From: Anaerolineales bacterium
GTDB lineage: Bacteria; Chloroflexota; Anaerolineae; Anaerolineales; Villigracilaceae
Assembly: GCA_016927315.1 (NCBI GenBank)
Contig: JAFGMV010000029.1
Coordinates: 1-51,151 of the forward strand
Direction of reading: 5' to 3'
DNA length: 51,151 bases
Shown: one piece after another, positions 23,379 through 32,406 of the stretch
Layout: the number at the start of each line of letters is the position of its first letter
Numbering within the stretch: position 1 is the stretch's first letter
Program-made: the position numbers and the translations under genes
The notes under the pieces: generated by a model
Told to the model about the DNA's origin: nothing
Seen by the model: the letters and a program-made list of their open reading frames with translations, nothing else
The model's database searches: none

Positions 23379-24698
23379 CTAAATACCAATAATTGTTCGA
23401 CCGAAAGAGACCAGGTCACCAACGACCTTAAGTAGTGGGCGGCGGCTGGTGAGGGTGCGCAGGATATCTTTGTAAAGTCTTTTCTTGGGTTTTCCGAAAC
23501 CTGAGAAGAACATTCCCAGCGCATCATTCAGGAAAGTGGGGTAGATATCCATGAACTCGGGGTGCGAGTCTAGGAAGCGCGACAGGTTGCGGTACTGGTA
23601 CAGATCCTTCATCACGAAGCGCTCTTTCAGGCCTGCCTGATAAGCAGACAGGGTCTTGGACGAGAAATCGCCTTGCCTGTGTGCTTCTACTGCGGTCAGG
23701 CCGGCCTGCTGCCCGGCAATGATGGCCATGTTGGTGCCTTCCCAGTGCAGTGCATTGACCATGGTAGCGGCATCGCCAGCAACCATGACGCCGTCCGTAT
23801 ACAACCGGGGCATTTCTTTCCAACCGCCTTCAGGGATCAGGTGAGCGCCGTATTCCATTAGCTGGCCGCCTTCTATAAGCGGGGCAACGGCGGGGTGATT
23901 GAGATAACGCTGCAGCAGTTCATAGGGTTTAACCCCGCTTTTTCGCAGTGCTTCCAGCGTTACACCAACTCCCAGCGAGATGGCCTTCTCGGCCGTGTAC
24001 AGGAAACCCAGACCAGCCATACCCATCGAAACGTCGCCCATAACAGAAATGGCCAGGCCATGTTCGTTGCTCGGCAGGCCCAACCGGGCATTGATGGTTT
24101 CTGCCGGTAGTGAGATCAACTGTTTTACCCCCAGTGCTGTAGCAGCAGGCCTGATATCATGATCGATCAGGCCCAGTTTTTGGGTCAGCAAGTTGTTGAC
24201 GCCTTCACAAATGATCACGACCGGGGCGTAAACATCACCCTGGGGGCGATCTGTCTTTACGCCGACTACTTTTCCATCCTGGTAAATAAATTCTTCTACC
24301 AGGGTCTTTGGAATAATAAAGGCGCCCTCAGACTTGGCCTGGTCGGCCCACCAGGAGTCGAAACGGGCCCGTAAAGCTACATATGCGTCGATTGGATCAT
24401 TATTGAGCTTACCGCCCTGGACAGTCGCCTTGACCATACCATCTTTAGACATGAACCAGAAGCCGGTTTCCGTGACCGGGCGCTCCAGTGGAGGGTTCCG
24501 ATCCCATAAATCCGGGTAAATTTCCTGCAGCGCATGGGTGTAGACAGCACCGCCGAAGAAGTTTTTACCGCCAGGCTGTTGGCCGCGTTCGATCACGGCT
24601 GTATTCAGGCCATTTCGGGCTGCAACGGCAGCAGCGGTTGAACCGGCCAGACCAGCACCGACAACAATGACATCAAATTGGATTTTCTTGCTGCTCAT
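23379..24698 (-). CDS. fixC: FixC-type FAD-dependent oxidoreductase (ETF-quinone oxidoreductase homologue)
   Basis: This 439-residue flavoprotein has an N-terminal FAD-binding site (VIVVGAGLAGSTAAAVAARNG), the second FAD segment GVMVAGDAATMVNALHWEGTNMA, and the membrane-associated middle part of the ETF-QO/FixC family. In FixABCX systems electrons from NADH are split between a quinone and a low-potential ferredoxin or flavodoxin. The start overlaps the etfA stop by 4 nt (ATGA) and fixX follows after 16 nt, so translation is coupled along the operon. Confidence 0.93.
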   Translation of the reverse strand: MSSKKIQFDVIVVGAGLAGSTAAAVAARNGLNTAVIERGQQPGGKNFFGGAVYTHALQEIYPDLWDRNPPLERPVTETGFWFMSKDGMVKATVQGGKLNNDPIDAYVALRARFDSWWADQAKSEGAFIIPKTLVEEFIYQDGKVVGVKTDRPQGDVYAPVVIICEGVNNLLTQKLGLIDHDIRPAATALGVKQLISLPAETINARLGLPSNEHGLAISVMGDVSMGMAGLGFLYTAEKAISLGVGVTLEALRKSGVKPYELLQRYLNHPAVAPLIEGGQLMEYGAHLIPEGGWKEMPRLYTDGVMVAGDAATMVNALHWEGTNMAIIAGQQAGLTAVEAHRQGDFSSKTLSAYQAGLKERFVMKDLYQYRNLSRFLDSHPEFMDIYPTFLNDALGMFFSGFGKPKKRLYKDILRTLTSRRPLLKVVGDLVSFGRTIIGI

Positions 24699-25741
24699 GC
24701 CTGGCCTCCTTTATTCTTACTGGCATGGATCTTTTTGATCAATGCCGGGATGATTTCATACAGGTCACCAACCAGGCCAACAGTGGCAACACTAAAGATT
24801 GGTGCGCTTGGATCCCGGTTGATGGCCAGGATGAAATCCGAATCTTGCATACCAACCTTATGCTGGATCGCACCCGAAATTCCAGCCGCGATATACAGCT
24901 TGGGTCGAACAGTTTTTCCGGTCTGGCCTACTTGGTGATCATAGGATATCCAACCGGCATCCACGCAGGCCCGGCTGGAGCCAACCACACCGCCCAGCTC
25001 GTCTGCCAGTGCCTTAATCAACTCAAATCCTTTTGGGCTTCCAAGACCGCGACCGCCAGAGACGATAACATCAGCGTATTCAAGTTTGATTGCAGAGGCC
25101 TGGTTGGTGATGAATTCCACTACCTGGGCGTTCAACATGTCTGGCGTGACCTTGATTTTTTCTTTAATCACTTCTCCCCGGGCTTTTTTATTTACGGGAG
25201 AAGCATCAAAAACACGCGGCCGTACGGTTGCCATCTGTGGTAAATGGTCTTTGCAGACAATCGTCGCAATGACATTGCCGCCGAAGGCAGGGCGCGTGGC
25301 CAGGAGCAGTTTTTTATTGGTCCCACGGGCCTCACCCATTTCCAATTGGGTGCAGTCGGCTGTCAGGCCTGTCTTCAGGCTGGTAGCCACTGCGCCGGCA
25401 AGATCTCGCCCCATGGTGGTGGCGCCGATCAGGAAAACCTCAGGCTTATATTTCTTAACCAGGGTTTTGAGGGCTTCGGTATAAGGACGGTTGAGATAGT
25501 ACTTGAATTCAGGGGCATCCACCTGATAGACGCGTTCTGCGCCGAGTCGAATCGCCTCTTGGGCCAGGTCATCCACTTCATGTCCGACCAGGATACCTTC
25601 TACAACAGCCGTTTCATTCTTTTGTTTCAATTCATCAGCAATCTCGCCTGCCAGACGGCGCGCCACACCAAGTAGTTCCCCGGCGACAGGATGTATCTTA
25701 CCTTCTTCCTGCTCGATGAAAACCCAAAAGCGTCTGCTCAT
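24695..25741 (-). CDS. fixB: Electron transfer flavoprotein alpha subunit (FixB)
   Basis: This 348-residue ETF alpha/FixB subunit has the N-terminal ETF fold and the C-terminal FAD-binding domain with VIVSGGRGLGSPKGFELI, VGSSRACVDAGWISYDHQVGQTGKTV and YIAAGISGAIQHKVGMQ, ending INRDPSAPIFSVATVGLVGD. It pairs with the beta subunit encoded just upstream; both ends of the gene show 4-nt ATGA overlaps with neighbours. Context (fixABCX order) supports the bifurcating type rather than the fatty-acid type ETF. Confidence 0.95.
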   Translation of the reverse strand: MSRRFWVFIEQEEGKIHPVAGELLGVARRLAGEIADELKQKNETAVVEGILVGHEVDDLAQEAIRLGAERVYQVDAPEFKYYLNRPYTEALKTLVKKYKPEVFLIGATTMGRDLAGAVATSLKTGLTADCTQLEMGEARGTNKKLLLATRPAFGGNVIATIVCKDHLPQMATVRPRVFDASPVNKKARGEVIKEKIKVTPDMLNAQVVEFITNQASAIKLEYADVIVSGGRGLGSPKGFELIKALADELGGVVGSSRACVDAGWISYDHQVGQTGKTVRPKLYIAAGISGAIQHKVGMQDSDFILAINRDPSAPIFSVATVGLVGDLYEIIPALIKKIHASKNKGGQA

Positions 25742-26577
25742 TTTTTGCCTCCAATCAGGGGGGCTCCGCTGGCATGCTCCATTATTTTATTCAAAACCAG
25801 GTCAACAGCTTTATCCAGGCTGGTTCCAGCTGCTTTAATCAATTCGCCGGGTTCATGCTGCACAGGCGTACCTGTCTTGAAGACCATCGTGGGAGAGCCT
25901 TTCAACCCAATCTGGGCGATGTCGTAAGCAACCGGTTCATCCGCGGTCCAGACCTGGGGTTTATACCGCAGGGAGGCGATCAGGTCGGGAAGCGCCGCAT
26001 AGGGAATTTCAGCGATCTCTTTCTCACAGGTCATGGCTGCCGGGAGGGTGGTCTTGATGATTTCATTGCGTAGTTCCGTCTTGCGCTCAATCAGCGCGTA
26101 ACCTTCTTCCAGGTTGACTTCCCGAATGTTGACTGCATAAGTGATTAGTGGGTATCCCAGGCGGACAGCCACGCCGGGACCTACCTGGGCGGTATCCCCA
26201 TCGATGGCCTGCTTTCCAAAGAAGATCAGGTCAATCGGATCCTCTTCGTGAATCTTCTTGATCGCTTCAGCCAGTACGTATGAGGTCGCCAGCGTATCGG
26301 CGCCAGAGAATTTACGATCAGATACCAGGATACCTTTATCGGCGCCCATTTCAATACACTCTTGCAGTGCAGAAACCGCAGCCGGTGGCCCCATTGTGAT
26401 TACGGTTATTTTCCCGCCAAGTTTGCGCTTCCATTCAACTGCTGCCGCAACAGCATGCGCATCATAAGGATTAATGATTGTTGGAACGCCTTGCCGGATC
26501 AGGCTGCCTGTTTCCGGGTCAATTCGGATATTTGTTGTGTCTGGTACCTGTTTGATACCAACCAATGCATGCAACAA
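25738..26577 (-). CDS. fixA: Electron transfer flavoprotein beta subunit (FixA), TTG start
   Basis: This 279-residue ETF beta/FixA subunit has the family start (HALVGIKQVPDTTNIRID), the VPTIINPYDAHAVAAAVEWK segment and the nucleotide-binding FFGKQAIDGDTAQVGPGVA, a version seen in bifurcating ETFs. There is no ATG near the natural N-terminus. A TTG at 26577 lies 7 nt behind a perfect GGAGG, so TTG is the likely start; a second TTG follows at once. The only in-frame ATG upstream is more than 100 nt away and would lie beyond the promoter. First gene of the fix operon. Confidence 0.93.
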   Translation of the reverse strand: MLHALVGIKQVPDTTNIRIDPETGSLIRQGVPTIINPYDAHAVAAAVEWKRKLGGKITVITMGPPAAVSALQECIEMGADKGILVSDRKFSGADTLATSYVLAEAIKKIHEEDPIDLIFFGKQAIDGDTAQVGPGVAVRLGYPLITYAVNIREVNLEEGYALIERKTELRNEIIKTTLPAAMTCEKEIAEIPYAALPDLIASLRYKPQVWTADEPVAYDIAQIGLKGSPTMVFKTGTPVQHEPGELIKAAGTSLDKAVDLVLNKIMEHASGAPLIGGKK

Positions 26578-26634
26578 GGAAGCACCTCCATAATATCTCT
26601 CACAATACAGGCTATACTTGTGAAATTCGGAGCA

Positions 26635-26663
26635 ATTGTACCTAATTCGATGATTCTTTTCAA
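26635..26663 (-). promoter_or_regulatory. Sigma-70-type promoter of the fixABCX operon
   Basis: On the minus strand TTGAAA (26658-26663) and TACAAT (26635-26640) are exactly 17 nt apart, giving a leader of about 50 nt before the TTG start of fixA. Confidence 0.75.
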
Positions 26664-26862
26664 GTGAAATAGCTCCTGTTTGCAATATTATTATCATTGT
26701 GTTTTGTAAATCAGAATGATGACCCGGCCTGTTCAATCAACAGGCTGAGTTTGGTTGAATATCGAATAAAAAATGGCTGCCGTAGCGAAAGTACGTTTCC
26801 GTGAAGGAAAGATCTCCCTTTTTTCTCTTTTGAGGTCAGTAACTTCGGAGACTTCGAGCAAT

Positions 26863-26921
26863 CAGGTTCTCGTCGGAGAAATCCGGAACCTGAAATCAAT
26901 TGGCGGCTTGTAGTGTAAAAT
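26863..26921 (+). promoter_or_regulatory. Hairpin and -10 box before the sigma factor gene
   Basis: CAGGTTC (26863-26869) and GAACCTG (26886-26892) form an inverted repeat around a smaller CGG/CCG pair. TAAAAT at 26916-26921 ends 7 nt before the sigma gene ATG, a leaderless arrangement. The repeat covers the -35 region, so it could be a site for regulation. The rest of the divergent gap 26578-26928 holds the fix promoter and nothing else recognised. Confidence 0.4.
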
Positions 26922-26928
26922 TAGTCCA

Positions 26929-27537
26929 ATGGATGAGCCTGCCCTAATTCGAGAAGCCCAGCATGGAGACCTGGACGCGTTCAACCGCCTGGTGATCCAA
27001 TACCAGGACTGTGTTTTCAATACCGCCCTGCGGGTTCTCAGTGATGAAGAGATGGCTGCGGATGCTGCTCAGGAAGCCTTCATTAAGGCCTTCCGTTCGA
27101 TCGGTTCCTTTCGAGGGGGATCCTTCAAGGCCTGGCTGCTGCGAACGGTTACGAATACTTGTTATGATGAACTGCGTCGGACGAAGCGGCGTCCAACGGT
27201 TGCCCTGGAGCCCGAAACCGGTGAAGGGGAAGAAATGGATACGCCTCGCTGGTTGGCTGATCCGTCCCTTTCTCCTGAAGAGAAGTTTGAACTGGATGAG
27301 TTGGAGCATGCGATCCAGCATTGTCTGGACCAACTCCCTGATGAGTTCAAAGCTGTGGTTATATTGGTGGATGTTGAAGGCCTGGATTACAGTGAAGTGT
27401 CTAAAGTTGTACGCCGGCCGCTTGGCACTGTGAAGAGCCGCCTGGCGCGTGCTCGTCTCAAAGTACAGGAATGTTTGCAGGCTTTCAAGGAACTTTTACC
27501 CACCATATTTCGTCTGGAAGATGAGCCAATCTTATGA
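26929..27537 (+). CDS. ECF-type RNA polymerase sigma factor
   Basis: This 202-residue sigma-70 family protein of the ECF group directs RNA polymerase to stress or envelope promoters. Region 2 is seen at about 22-85 (YQDCVFNTALRVLSDEEMAA, DAAQEAFIKAFRSIGSFRG) and region 4 at about 129-190 with the helix-turn-helix LDYSEVSKVVRRPLGTVKSR. The ATG follows a TAAAAT box by 7 nt, with no ribosome site. Its stop overlaps the start of the anti-sigma gene by 4 nt (ATGA), the usual coupled pair. Confidence 0.93.
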   Translation: MDEPALIREAQHGDLDAFNRLVIQYQDCVFNTALRVLSDEEMAADAAQEAFIKAFRSIGSFRGGSFKAWLLRTVTNTCYDELRRTKRRPTVALEPETGEGEEMDTPRWLADPSLSPEEKFELDELEHAIQHCLDQLPDEFKAVVILVDVEGLDYSEVSKVVRRPLGTVKSRLARARLKVQECLQAFKELLPTIFRLEDEPIL

Positions 27538-28409
27538 ATACTCAACTTTCTTCCCGCGATCTTGGCAAACTTTCAGCTTACCTGGACGGAGAACTGTCCC
27601 AGGCCGAGATTACGCGCCTGGAGCGGCGTCTTGAAACAGAACCTGAACTGCGAGCAGTTCTGCAGGAACTGCACCAGACGCGCATGGTACTTCGCAGACT
27701 CCCCTCTCGGAAGGCGCCGCGCAATTTCACCTTATCCAGGCGTATGTTTGGACAGAATGCGCCGATGCCGGGCGCTTATTACGCAGTTCGGTCAACCCTG
27801 GTGACGGTTTCCCTGGTGCTGGTTCTGGTTTTTGTCACCAATGTCCTCACATATGGACCGATGTTGGCGGTACCCGGTTCTGAGCCGATGGCTCTGGTTG
27901 CGGATCATGATGCCGGAGCAATCGCTGAACAGGAAGTCTCTGAACCAGCTGTTGAAGTAATGCAGACAATGGAATATGCTGCCCCTGCTCTGGCAGAGGA
28001 AGCACCTCCAATGGACAAATCAGTTGGAGAGCAGCCTTCCGAGCCCCCGGCTGTCGGGGAGGGACGCGCCACAGCCGTAGCTGGGAATGAATTCGCATCG
28101 GCGGCTGCGGCCACGCCCACTCCGCAGGCAGCCTCGACGCCGGTTGGGATGGCTTCCGGGATGCCTGCACAACCGGAACAGGTTGAATCAGATGAATTGA
28201 CGCCCTGGCGCAGCGCAACAGATCTGCAAGCGCAGGAAGGTATTACCAGCGTATCCGGACGAGTTGATACCACCCAATCGTTTATCCCGGGACCCCGACT
28301 CTGGTTGATTCTTGAAGTGGGACTGCTGGTGTTTATCCTGCTGTTGGGCCTGGCTATGTTCATCATTCGACAGATTGTCATTCATAAATGGCGTACGAAG
28401 ATGAAGTAA
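27534..28409 (+). CDS. Membrane anti-sigma factor, zinc-less
   Basis: This 291-residue protein begins with an anti-sigma domain pattern (KLSAYLDGELSQAEITRLERR) but lacks the His-Cys-Cys zinc ligands, so it is a zinc-free variant. A first hydrophobic helix lies at about 84-106, followed by an Ala/Pro/Glu-rich linker, and a second at about 258-282, so both ends are probably cytoplasmic and the linker external. It should hold the ECF sigma factor encoded just before it inactive; the signal is unknown. The 3-prime end overlaps the Nudix gene by 22 nt. Confidence 0.82.
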   Translation: MNTQLSSRDLGKLSAYLDGELSQAEITRLERRLETEPELRAVLQELHQTRMVLRRLPSRKAPRNFTLSRRMFGQNAPMPGAYYAVRSTLVTVSLVLVLVFVTNVLTYGPMLAVPGSEPMALVADHDAGAIAEQEVSEPAVEVMQTMEYAAPALAEEAPPMDKSVGEQPSEPPAVGEGRATAVAGNEFASAAAATPTPQAASTPVGMASGMPAQPEQVESDELTPWRSATDLQAQEGITSVSGRVDTTQSFIPGPRLWLILEVGLLVFILLLGLAMFIIRQIVIHKWRTKMK

Positions 28410-28879
28410 AGTTTTGCACTCGTTGTGGGGAAAAATTGATCTCCAGGGAATGTTTTGGCCAGATACGTCCTGTCTGTCCCAATTGTGGCTGGATCTATTT
28501 TGCAGACCCCAAAGTAGCTGCCGCTGTCATGGTTGAAAAGGAGGGGCGGATTTTGCTGGTCAGGCGTATCAACCAGCCGTTCCGCGGGCTCTGGACGCTC
28601 CCAGCCGGTTTTGTCAATGCCGGGGAAGACCCGGCCCGGGCAGCCGAGCGAGAGTGCAGCGAAGAGACAGGTTTGAAGGTCAGGGTGAGTGAGATCCTGG
28701 ATATTTACTATGGTCGTGAGCACCCGCGTGGTTCCGATTTTGTTATTTTCTATCGGGCAGCGTTCCTGGCGGGTGAACTTACCCCGGCTGATGATGTTGA
28801 CCGGGCAGAATTCTTCCCGCGCAAACAGCTGCCCGAACTGGCCTTTAAGGCCACCAGTTATATTCTTGATCGCTTTTAG
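28388..28879 (+). CDS. Nudix hydrolase with N-terminal zinc ribbon
   Basis: This 163-residue protein has an N-terminal zinc ribbon (CTRCGEKL and CPNCGW, residues about 10-34) and a Nudix domain with an intact Nudix box (GFVNAGEDPARAAERECSEE followed by TGL; pattern G-x5-E-x7-REC-x-EE-x-GL). Nudix enzymes hydrolyse nucleoside diphosphates linked to other groups; the zinc ribbon resembles that of NADH pyrophosphatases, but the protein is shorter and the substrate is unknown. It starts within the anti-sigma gene, so it belongs to that operon. Confidence 0.88.
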   Translation: MAYEDEVKFCTRCGEKLISRECFGQIRPVCPNCGWIYFADPKVAAAVMVEKEGRILLVRRINQPFRGLWTLPAGFVNAGEDPARAAERECSEETGLKVRVSEILDIYYGREHPRGSDFVIFYRAAFLAGELTPADDVDRAEFFPRKQLPELAFKATSYILDRF

Positions 28880-28922
28880 GGGTGTGCTACAATAATGATG
28901 TGTTTGGAGAAAGGAGTGCTGG

Positions 28923-29771
28923 ATGAAAACGATCTCCGAACAAAGACCCTCACCCATCGCCGGAACCTGGTACGACGGCCGTCCGAAACACCTGGCAGAA
29001 CAGGTTGACCGGTTTATTGATCAGGCCAGTTTCTCACAACTGCCCGGGGACGTACTGGCCGTGATCGCCCCACATGCCGGTCACCGTTTTTCAGGCCCGG
29101 TGGCAGGGTATGCTTTCGCCGCGGTTCGAGGCGCTAAACCAGACCTGGTTGCGGTTGTCTCGCCTATGCACCAGGCTTTCTTCGACCCATTTATCACTTC
29201 GGCGCATAAAGCCTACCAGACTCCATTGGGGGCCATTCCGATCGATGAAGACTCTGTAGATCGGGTTGATGAAATGCTGACGGAAGACCTGGGCATTGGG
29301 TTGGCCAGGGTTGCAGAAGACCCCGAACATTCACTGGAAATTGAACTTCCTTTCTTGCAGCGGGCGCTTGCCTCAGAGTTTAGATTGCTCCCTGTTATGG
29401 TGCGGGCTCAGGATGAACGGGCTCTCCGGGCGCTTGGCAGGGCGCTGGCGCAGATTATGAAAGATAAGAAGTATCTGCTGGTTGCGAGCACCGACCTGTC
29501 CCATTTTTATCCACAAGACCAGGCCAGGGCCTTCGATGCTGAAATGCTGCGGCAGGTGGAAGCGTTTTCGCCGCAGGGGGTGTTGGAGACAGAACGCTCG
29601 GGGAAGGGGTTCGCCTGCGGACATGCTGCACTGGCAGCTGTTTTATGGGCCGCCCGGGAGTTGGGAGGCGATACTGTCAAGGTCCTGAATTATGCCACCT
29701 CAGGCGATGTGACCGGCGATTACGCTTCTGTGGTTGGATATGGGGCTGCAGTAGTCTTGAAGACCGGATAG
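28923..29771 (+). CDS. amrB: MEMO-like protein (AmmeMemoRadiSam system protein B)
   Basis: This 282-residue protein matches the MEMO family of dioxygenase-like proteins, called AmmeMemoRadiSam system protein B in bacteria. Landmarks are SPIAGTWYDG, the histidines of APHAGHRFSGP, AEDPEHSLEIELPFLQ, ASTDLSHFYP and the cysteine segment FACGHAALAAVL. The biochemical role is unsettled. The usual partners (an AMMECR1-domain protein and a radical SAM enzyme) are not in this window. AAAGGAG precedes the ATG; the gap of 43 nt to the Nudix gene contains a possible TACAAT box. Confidence 0.9.
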   Translation: MKTISEQRPSPIAGTWYDGRPKHLAEQVDRFIDQASFSQLPGDVLAVIAPHAGHRFSGPVAGYAFAAVRGAKPDLVAVVSPMHQAFFDPFITSAHKAYQTPLGAIPIDEDSVDRVDEMLTEDLGIGLARVAEDPEHSLEIELPFLQRALASEFRLLPVMVRAQDERALRALGRALAQIMKDKKYLLVASTDLSHFYPQDQARAFDAEMLRQVEAFSPQGVLETERSGKGFACGHAALAAVLWAARELGGDTVKVLNYATSGDVTGDYASVVGYGAAVVLKTG

Positions 29772-29864
29772 ACAATCTTGATCCGGTCAGGGGGGATTCT
29801 TGCTTTTGTTTCCCTGGCATGAAATCATAAAGGGCATTTTGCAGATACCGTCATGATCTGAAAG

Positions 29865-29870
29865 TATAAT
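29865..29870 (+). promoter_or_regulatory. -10 box six nt before priA
   Basis: TATAAT ends 6 nt before the priA ATG and no -35 match at 17 nt is convincing. The message is probably leaderless. Confidence 0.5.
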
Positions 29871-29876
29871 CAGGAC

Positions 29877-32369
29877 ATGAAGTTCGTGCAGATCGCAGTC
29901 AATGTCCCTGCTGTATCCGGGGTCTTCGATTATCTGCTGCCGGAGAACCTGTCCGGTCAGGTGAAGGTTGGACACCTGGTGACGGCGCCGTTTGGGGCTC
30001 AAATCGTTCAGGGGGTGATCCTGCGTTTTATCGCGCAACCCTCGGTAGCAGATCCAAAAGAGGTCCTGGCCTTGTTGGCGCCCGAACCGGTGCTGACCGC
30101 ACCCCAACTAGCCCTGGCTGAAAAACTGGCAGAGGTCACACTCAACCCGCTATCTGCGATCATAGGGTTGATGCTGCCGGTTGGTCTTTCCCAGCAGGCT
30201 GATGTCTTGTATGAGGCTGTCGACAGGGCGCCGCGCGATGGAGAGCAATCTCAGGGATCGGTGGTCCGGCAGCGGCTGCTCAACCTGCTCGATGAACGCG
30301 GCCCGCTGCGGGGTCGACAGATTGACAGCCACTTCCGCAATGTGGATTGGAGAAAGTCTGCCCAGGCGCTGGTGCGTCGCGGTCTGCTTACCAGCCGGGC
30401 GGTACTGCCTGCACCGCGTGTCCGTCCGAAGCTGGTCCGGACGGCCCAACTGGCGGTTCCGCTGGAAGCCGCCGAAGCGGCCATGCCTGACCTGGGGAGA
30501 ACAGACGCAACCCTTGATCGCCGCCAGGCCGCCATGCGCTTCCTGATGAAGGAACTCGATGAAGTCAATGTATCCTGGGTGTATGCCGAAAGCGGCTGCA
30601 ACCTGGCTGACCTGCATAAACTGGCCGGGATGGACCTGATCCTCTTACGGGAGAGTGAAATCTGGAGAGATCCTTTACAAAGAATAGAGAAGGGCAGCGC
30701 AGCGACCCGGGAAAAAGTGCTGACTTCCGAGCAGGAAAACGCACTAATGAAGATCAAAGAAGCATTAGGCGCATCCGCCCGGACGCCTGGTCCCTGCTTC
30801 CTGTTCCATGGGGTTACCGGTTCCGGCAAAACAGAAATCTATATCCGTGCTGCCCAGGAAGCAGCCCGCAGGGGGCGACAGACCATCCTCATGGTCCCGG
30901 AGATCGCATTGACGCCGCAGACGGTGCGCCGTTTTCTGGTGCATTTCCCGGGACAGGTGGGATTGCTCCATTCCAGGCTGTCTGAAGGAGAGCGTTACGA
31001 TACCTGGCGCCGGGCCCGGCAGGGACTATTGAAAGTGGTGATTGGACCGCGTTCGGCTTTGTTTGCCCCGCTGCCGCAGGTCGGGTTGATTGTAGTTGAT
31101 GAGTGCCATGATAACTCGTATTACCAGTCTGAACCGCCTTTTTACAATGCAGCTGCGGCAGCCCGAATGTATGCCGGGCTGTGCGGCGCGGTGTGTATCC
31201 TGGGATCGGCCACACCCTCGGTTGAACAACGTTACCAGGCAGAGAACGGTGAAATGGTCCGTCTGAGCCTGGTGGGCAGGATTACACCGGGATCAGCAGG
31301 ACAACCTGCGCGCAGCCTGGAACTGCCCCCGATTGAAGTTGTCGACATGCGGGAGGAGTTGAAAGCCGGCAATCGTGAAATCTTCAGCCGTTCTTTGAGC
31401 GCTTCCCTGACAGGAGTACTGGAACGCGGAGAACAGGCGATCCTGTTTATCAACCGGCGCGGCGCCGCCACCTATGTCTTCTGCCGGGAGTGCGGGTACA
31501 CGCTCAAGTGTCCCCACTGCGAGATTCCCTTAACCTACCATACCCAGCCAGCGAATTCCGACCTGCGCTGTCATCGCTGCGGCTATCAGCGCCGGTTACC
31601 GGCGACCTGCCCGCAGTGTGGGAGCAGGCACATCCGCCAGTATGGTTTGGGCAGTGAGAAGGTCGAAACTGATCTGCAGCAGTTATTCCCCCGCGCCCGT
31701 GTCCTGCGTTGGGATTGGGAGACGACCCGCCAGAAGGATGCCCATGAGATTATCCTGAGCCACTTTGTTTCTGGCCGGGCGGATGTGCTGGTCGGTACCC
31801 AGATGCTGGCGAAAGGTCTGGATATTCCCCGGGTGACCCTGGTCGGGGTGGTGCTGGCAGATGTGGGCTTGAATTTTCCTGATCCATTTGCTGCAGAGCG
31901 GGGTTTTCAACTACTGACCCAGGTGGCCGGCCGTGCAGGCCGCTCGGAGCTGGGTGGGCGGGTGGTATTGCAGACCTTCCAGCCCGATCATTATGCCATC
32001 CGGTACGCGGCTGGGCACGATGTGGAGGGCTTCTACCAGCAGGAACTGGCCTACCGGCGTGAATTGGGGTACCCTCCATACCGGCAGTTGGTACGGCTGG
32101 AATACCGCAGCCGGGATGAAAACCGGGCTGAGGCAGAAGCGCACAAGCTGGGCGGTTATCTGGTCTCAAGGCTGGAAAAAGACCGGCATGTAGAAACGGA
32201 TTTGATCGGCCCAGCGCCAGCATTCTTTTCCAGGGCTGCCGGTGTCTATCGCTGGCAGGTGGTCCTGCGCGGGCCTTCCCCAGTGGATATAATCAAAGGA
32301 CTACTCCTGGAGCACCCCAACTGGCTGAAGGACTGGCGGGTTGAAGTCGATCCGGTGAGTTTGCTATAA
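29877..32369 (+). CDS. priA: Primosomal protein N-prime (PriA helicase)
   Basis: PriA recognises stalled forks and reloads the replicative helicase. The 830-residue protein has the N-terminal fork-binding domain, Walker A GVTGSGKTEIY (lysine 318), a Walker B of the form VVDECHD (DECH rather than the common DEEH), helicase motif GSATPS, the zinc-binding insert with four CxxC pairs (CRECG, CPHC, CHRCG, CPQCG) and the C-terminal helicase motifs VLVGTQMLAKGLDIP and LTQVAGRAGR. Length is normal. The start lies 6 nt behind a TATAAT box. Confidence 0.96.
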   Translation: MKFVQIAVNVPAVSGVFDYLLPENLSGQVKVGHLVTAPFGAQIVQGVILRFIAQPSVADPKEVLALLAPEPVLTAPQLALAEKLAEVTLNPLSAIIGLMLPVGLSQQADVLYEAVDRAPRDGEQSQGSVVRQRLLNLLDERGPLRGRQIDSHFRNVDWRKSAQALVRRGLLTSRAVLPAPRVRPKLVRTAQLAVPLEAAEAAMPDLGRTDATLDRRQAAMRFLMKELDEVNVSWVYAESGCNLADLHKLAGMDLILLRESEIWRDPLQRIEKGSAATREKVLTSEQENALMKIKEALGASARTPGPCFLFHGVTGSGKTEIYIRAAQEAARRGRQTILMVPEIALTPQTVRRFLVHFPGQVGLLHSRLSEGERYDTWRRARQGLLKVVIGPRSALFAPLPQVGLIVVDECHDNSYYQSEPPFYNAAAAARMYAGLCGAVCILGSATPSVEQRYQAENGEMVRLSLVGRITPGSAGQPARSLELPPIEVVDMREELKAGNREIFSRSLSASLTGVLERGEQAILFINRRGAATYVFCRECGYTLKCPHCEIPLTYHTQPANSDLRCHRCGYQRRLPATCPQCGSRHIRQYGLGSEKVETDLQQLFPRARVLRWDWETTRQKDAHEIILSHFVSGRADVLVGTQMLAKGLDIPRVTLVGVVLADVGLNFPDPFAAERGFQLLTQVAGRAGRSELGGRVVLQTFQPDHYAIRYAAGHDVEGFYQQELAYRRELGYPPYRQLVRLEYRSRDENRAEAEAHKLGGYLVSRLEKDRHVETDLIGPAPAFFSRAAGVYRWQVVLRGPSPVDIIKGLLLEHPNWLKDWRVEVDPVSLL

Positions 32370-32370
32370 T
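32341..32370 (+). promoter_or_regulatory. Promoter inside the end of priA
   Basis: TTGAAG (32341-32346) and TATAAT (32365-32370) with an 18-nt spacer overlap the priA stop. It would serve the DUF6159-like gene with about 30 nt of leader. Confidence 0.55.
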
Positions 32371-32406
32371 CTAACAGGAAACAAACAAGAAGAAGAGGAG
32401 ACTATC

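Noticed and set aside
23363..23527. Longer fixX reading from 23527
   Set aside because: The extra 55 codons lie inside fixC in another frame, and a good start with a ribosome site exists at 23362.
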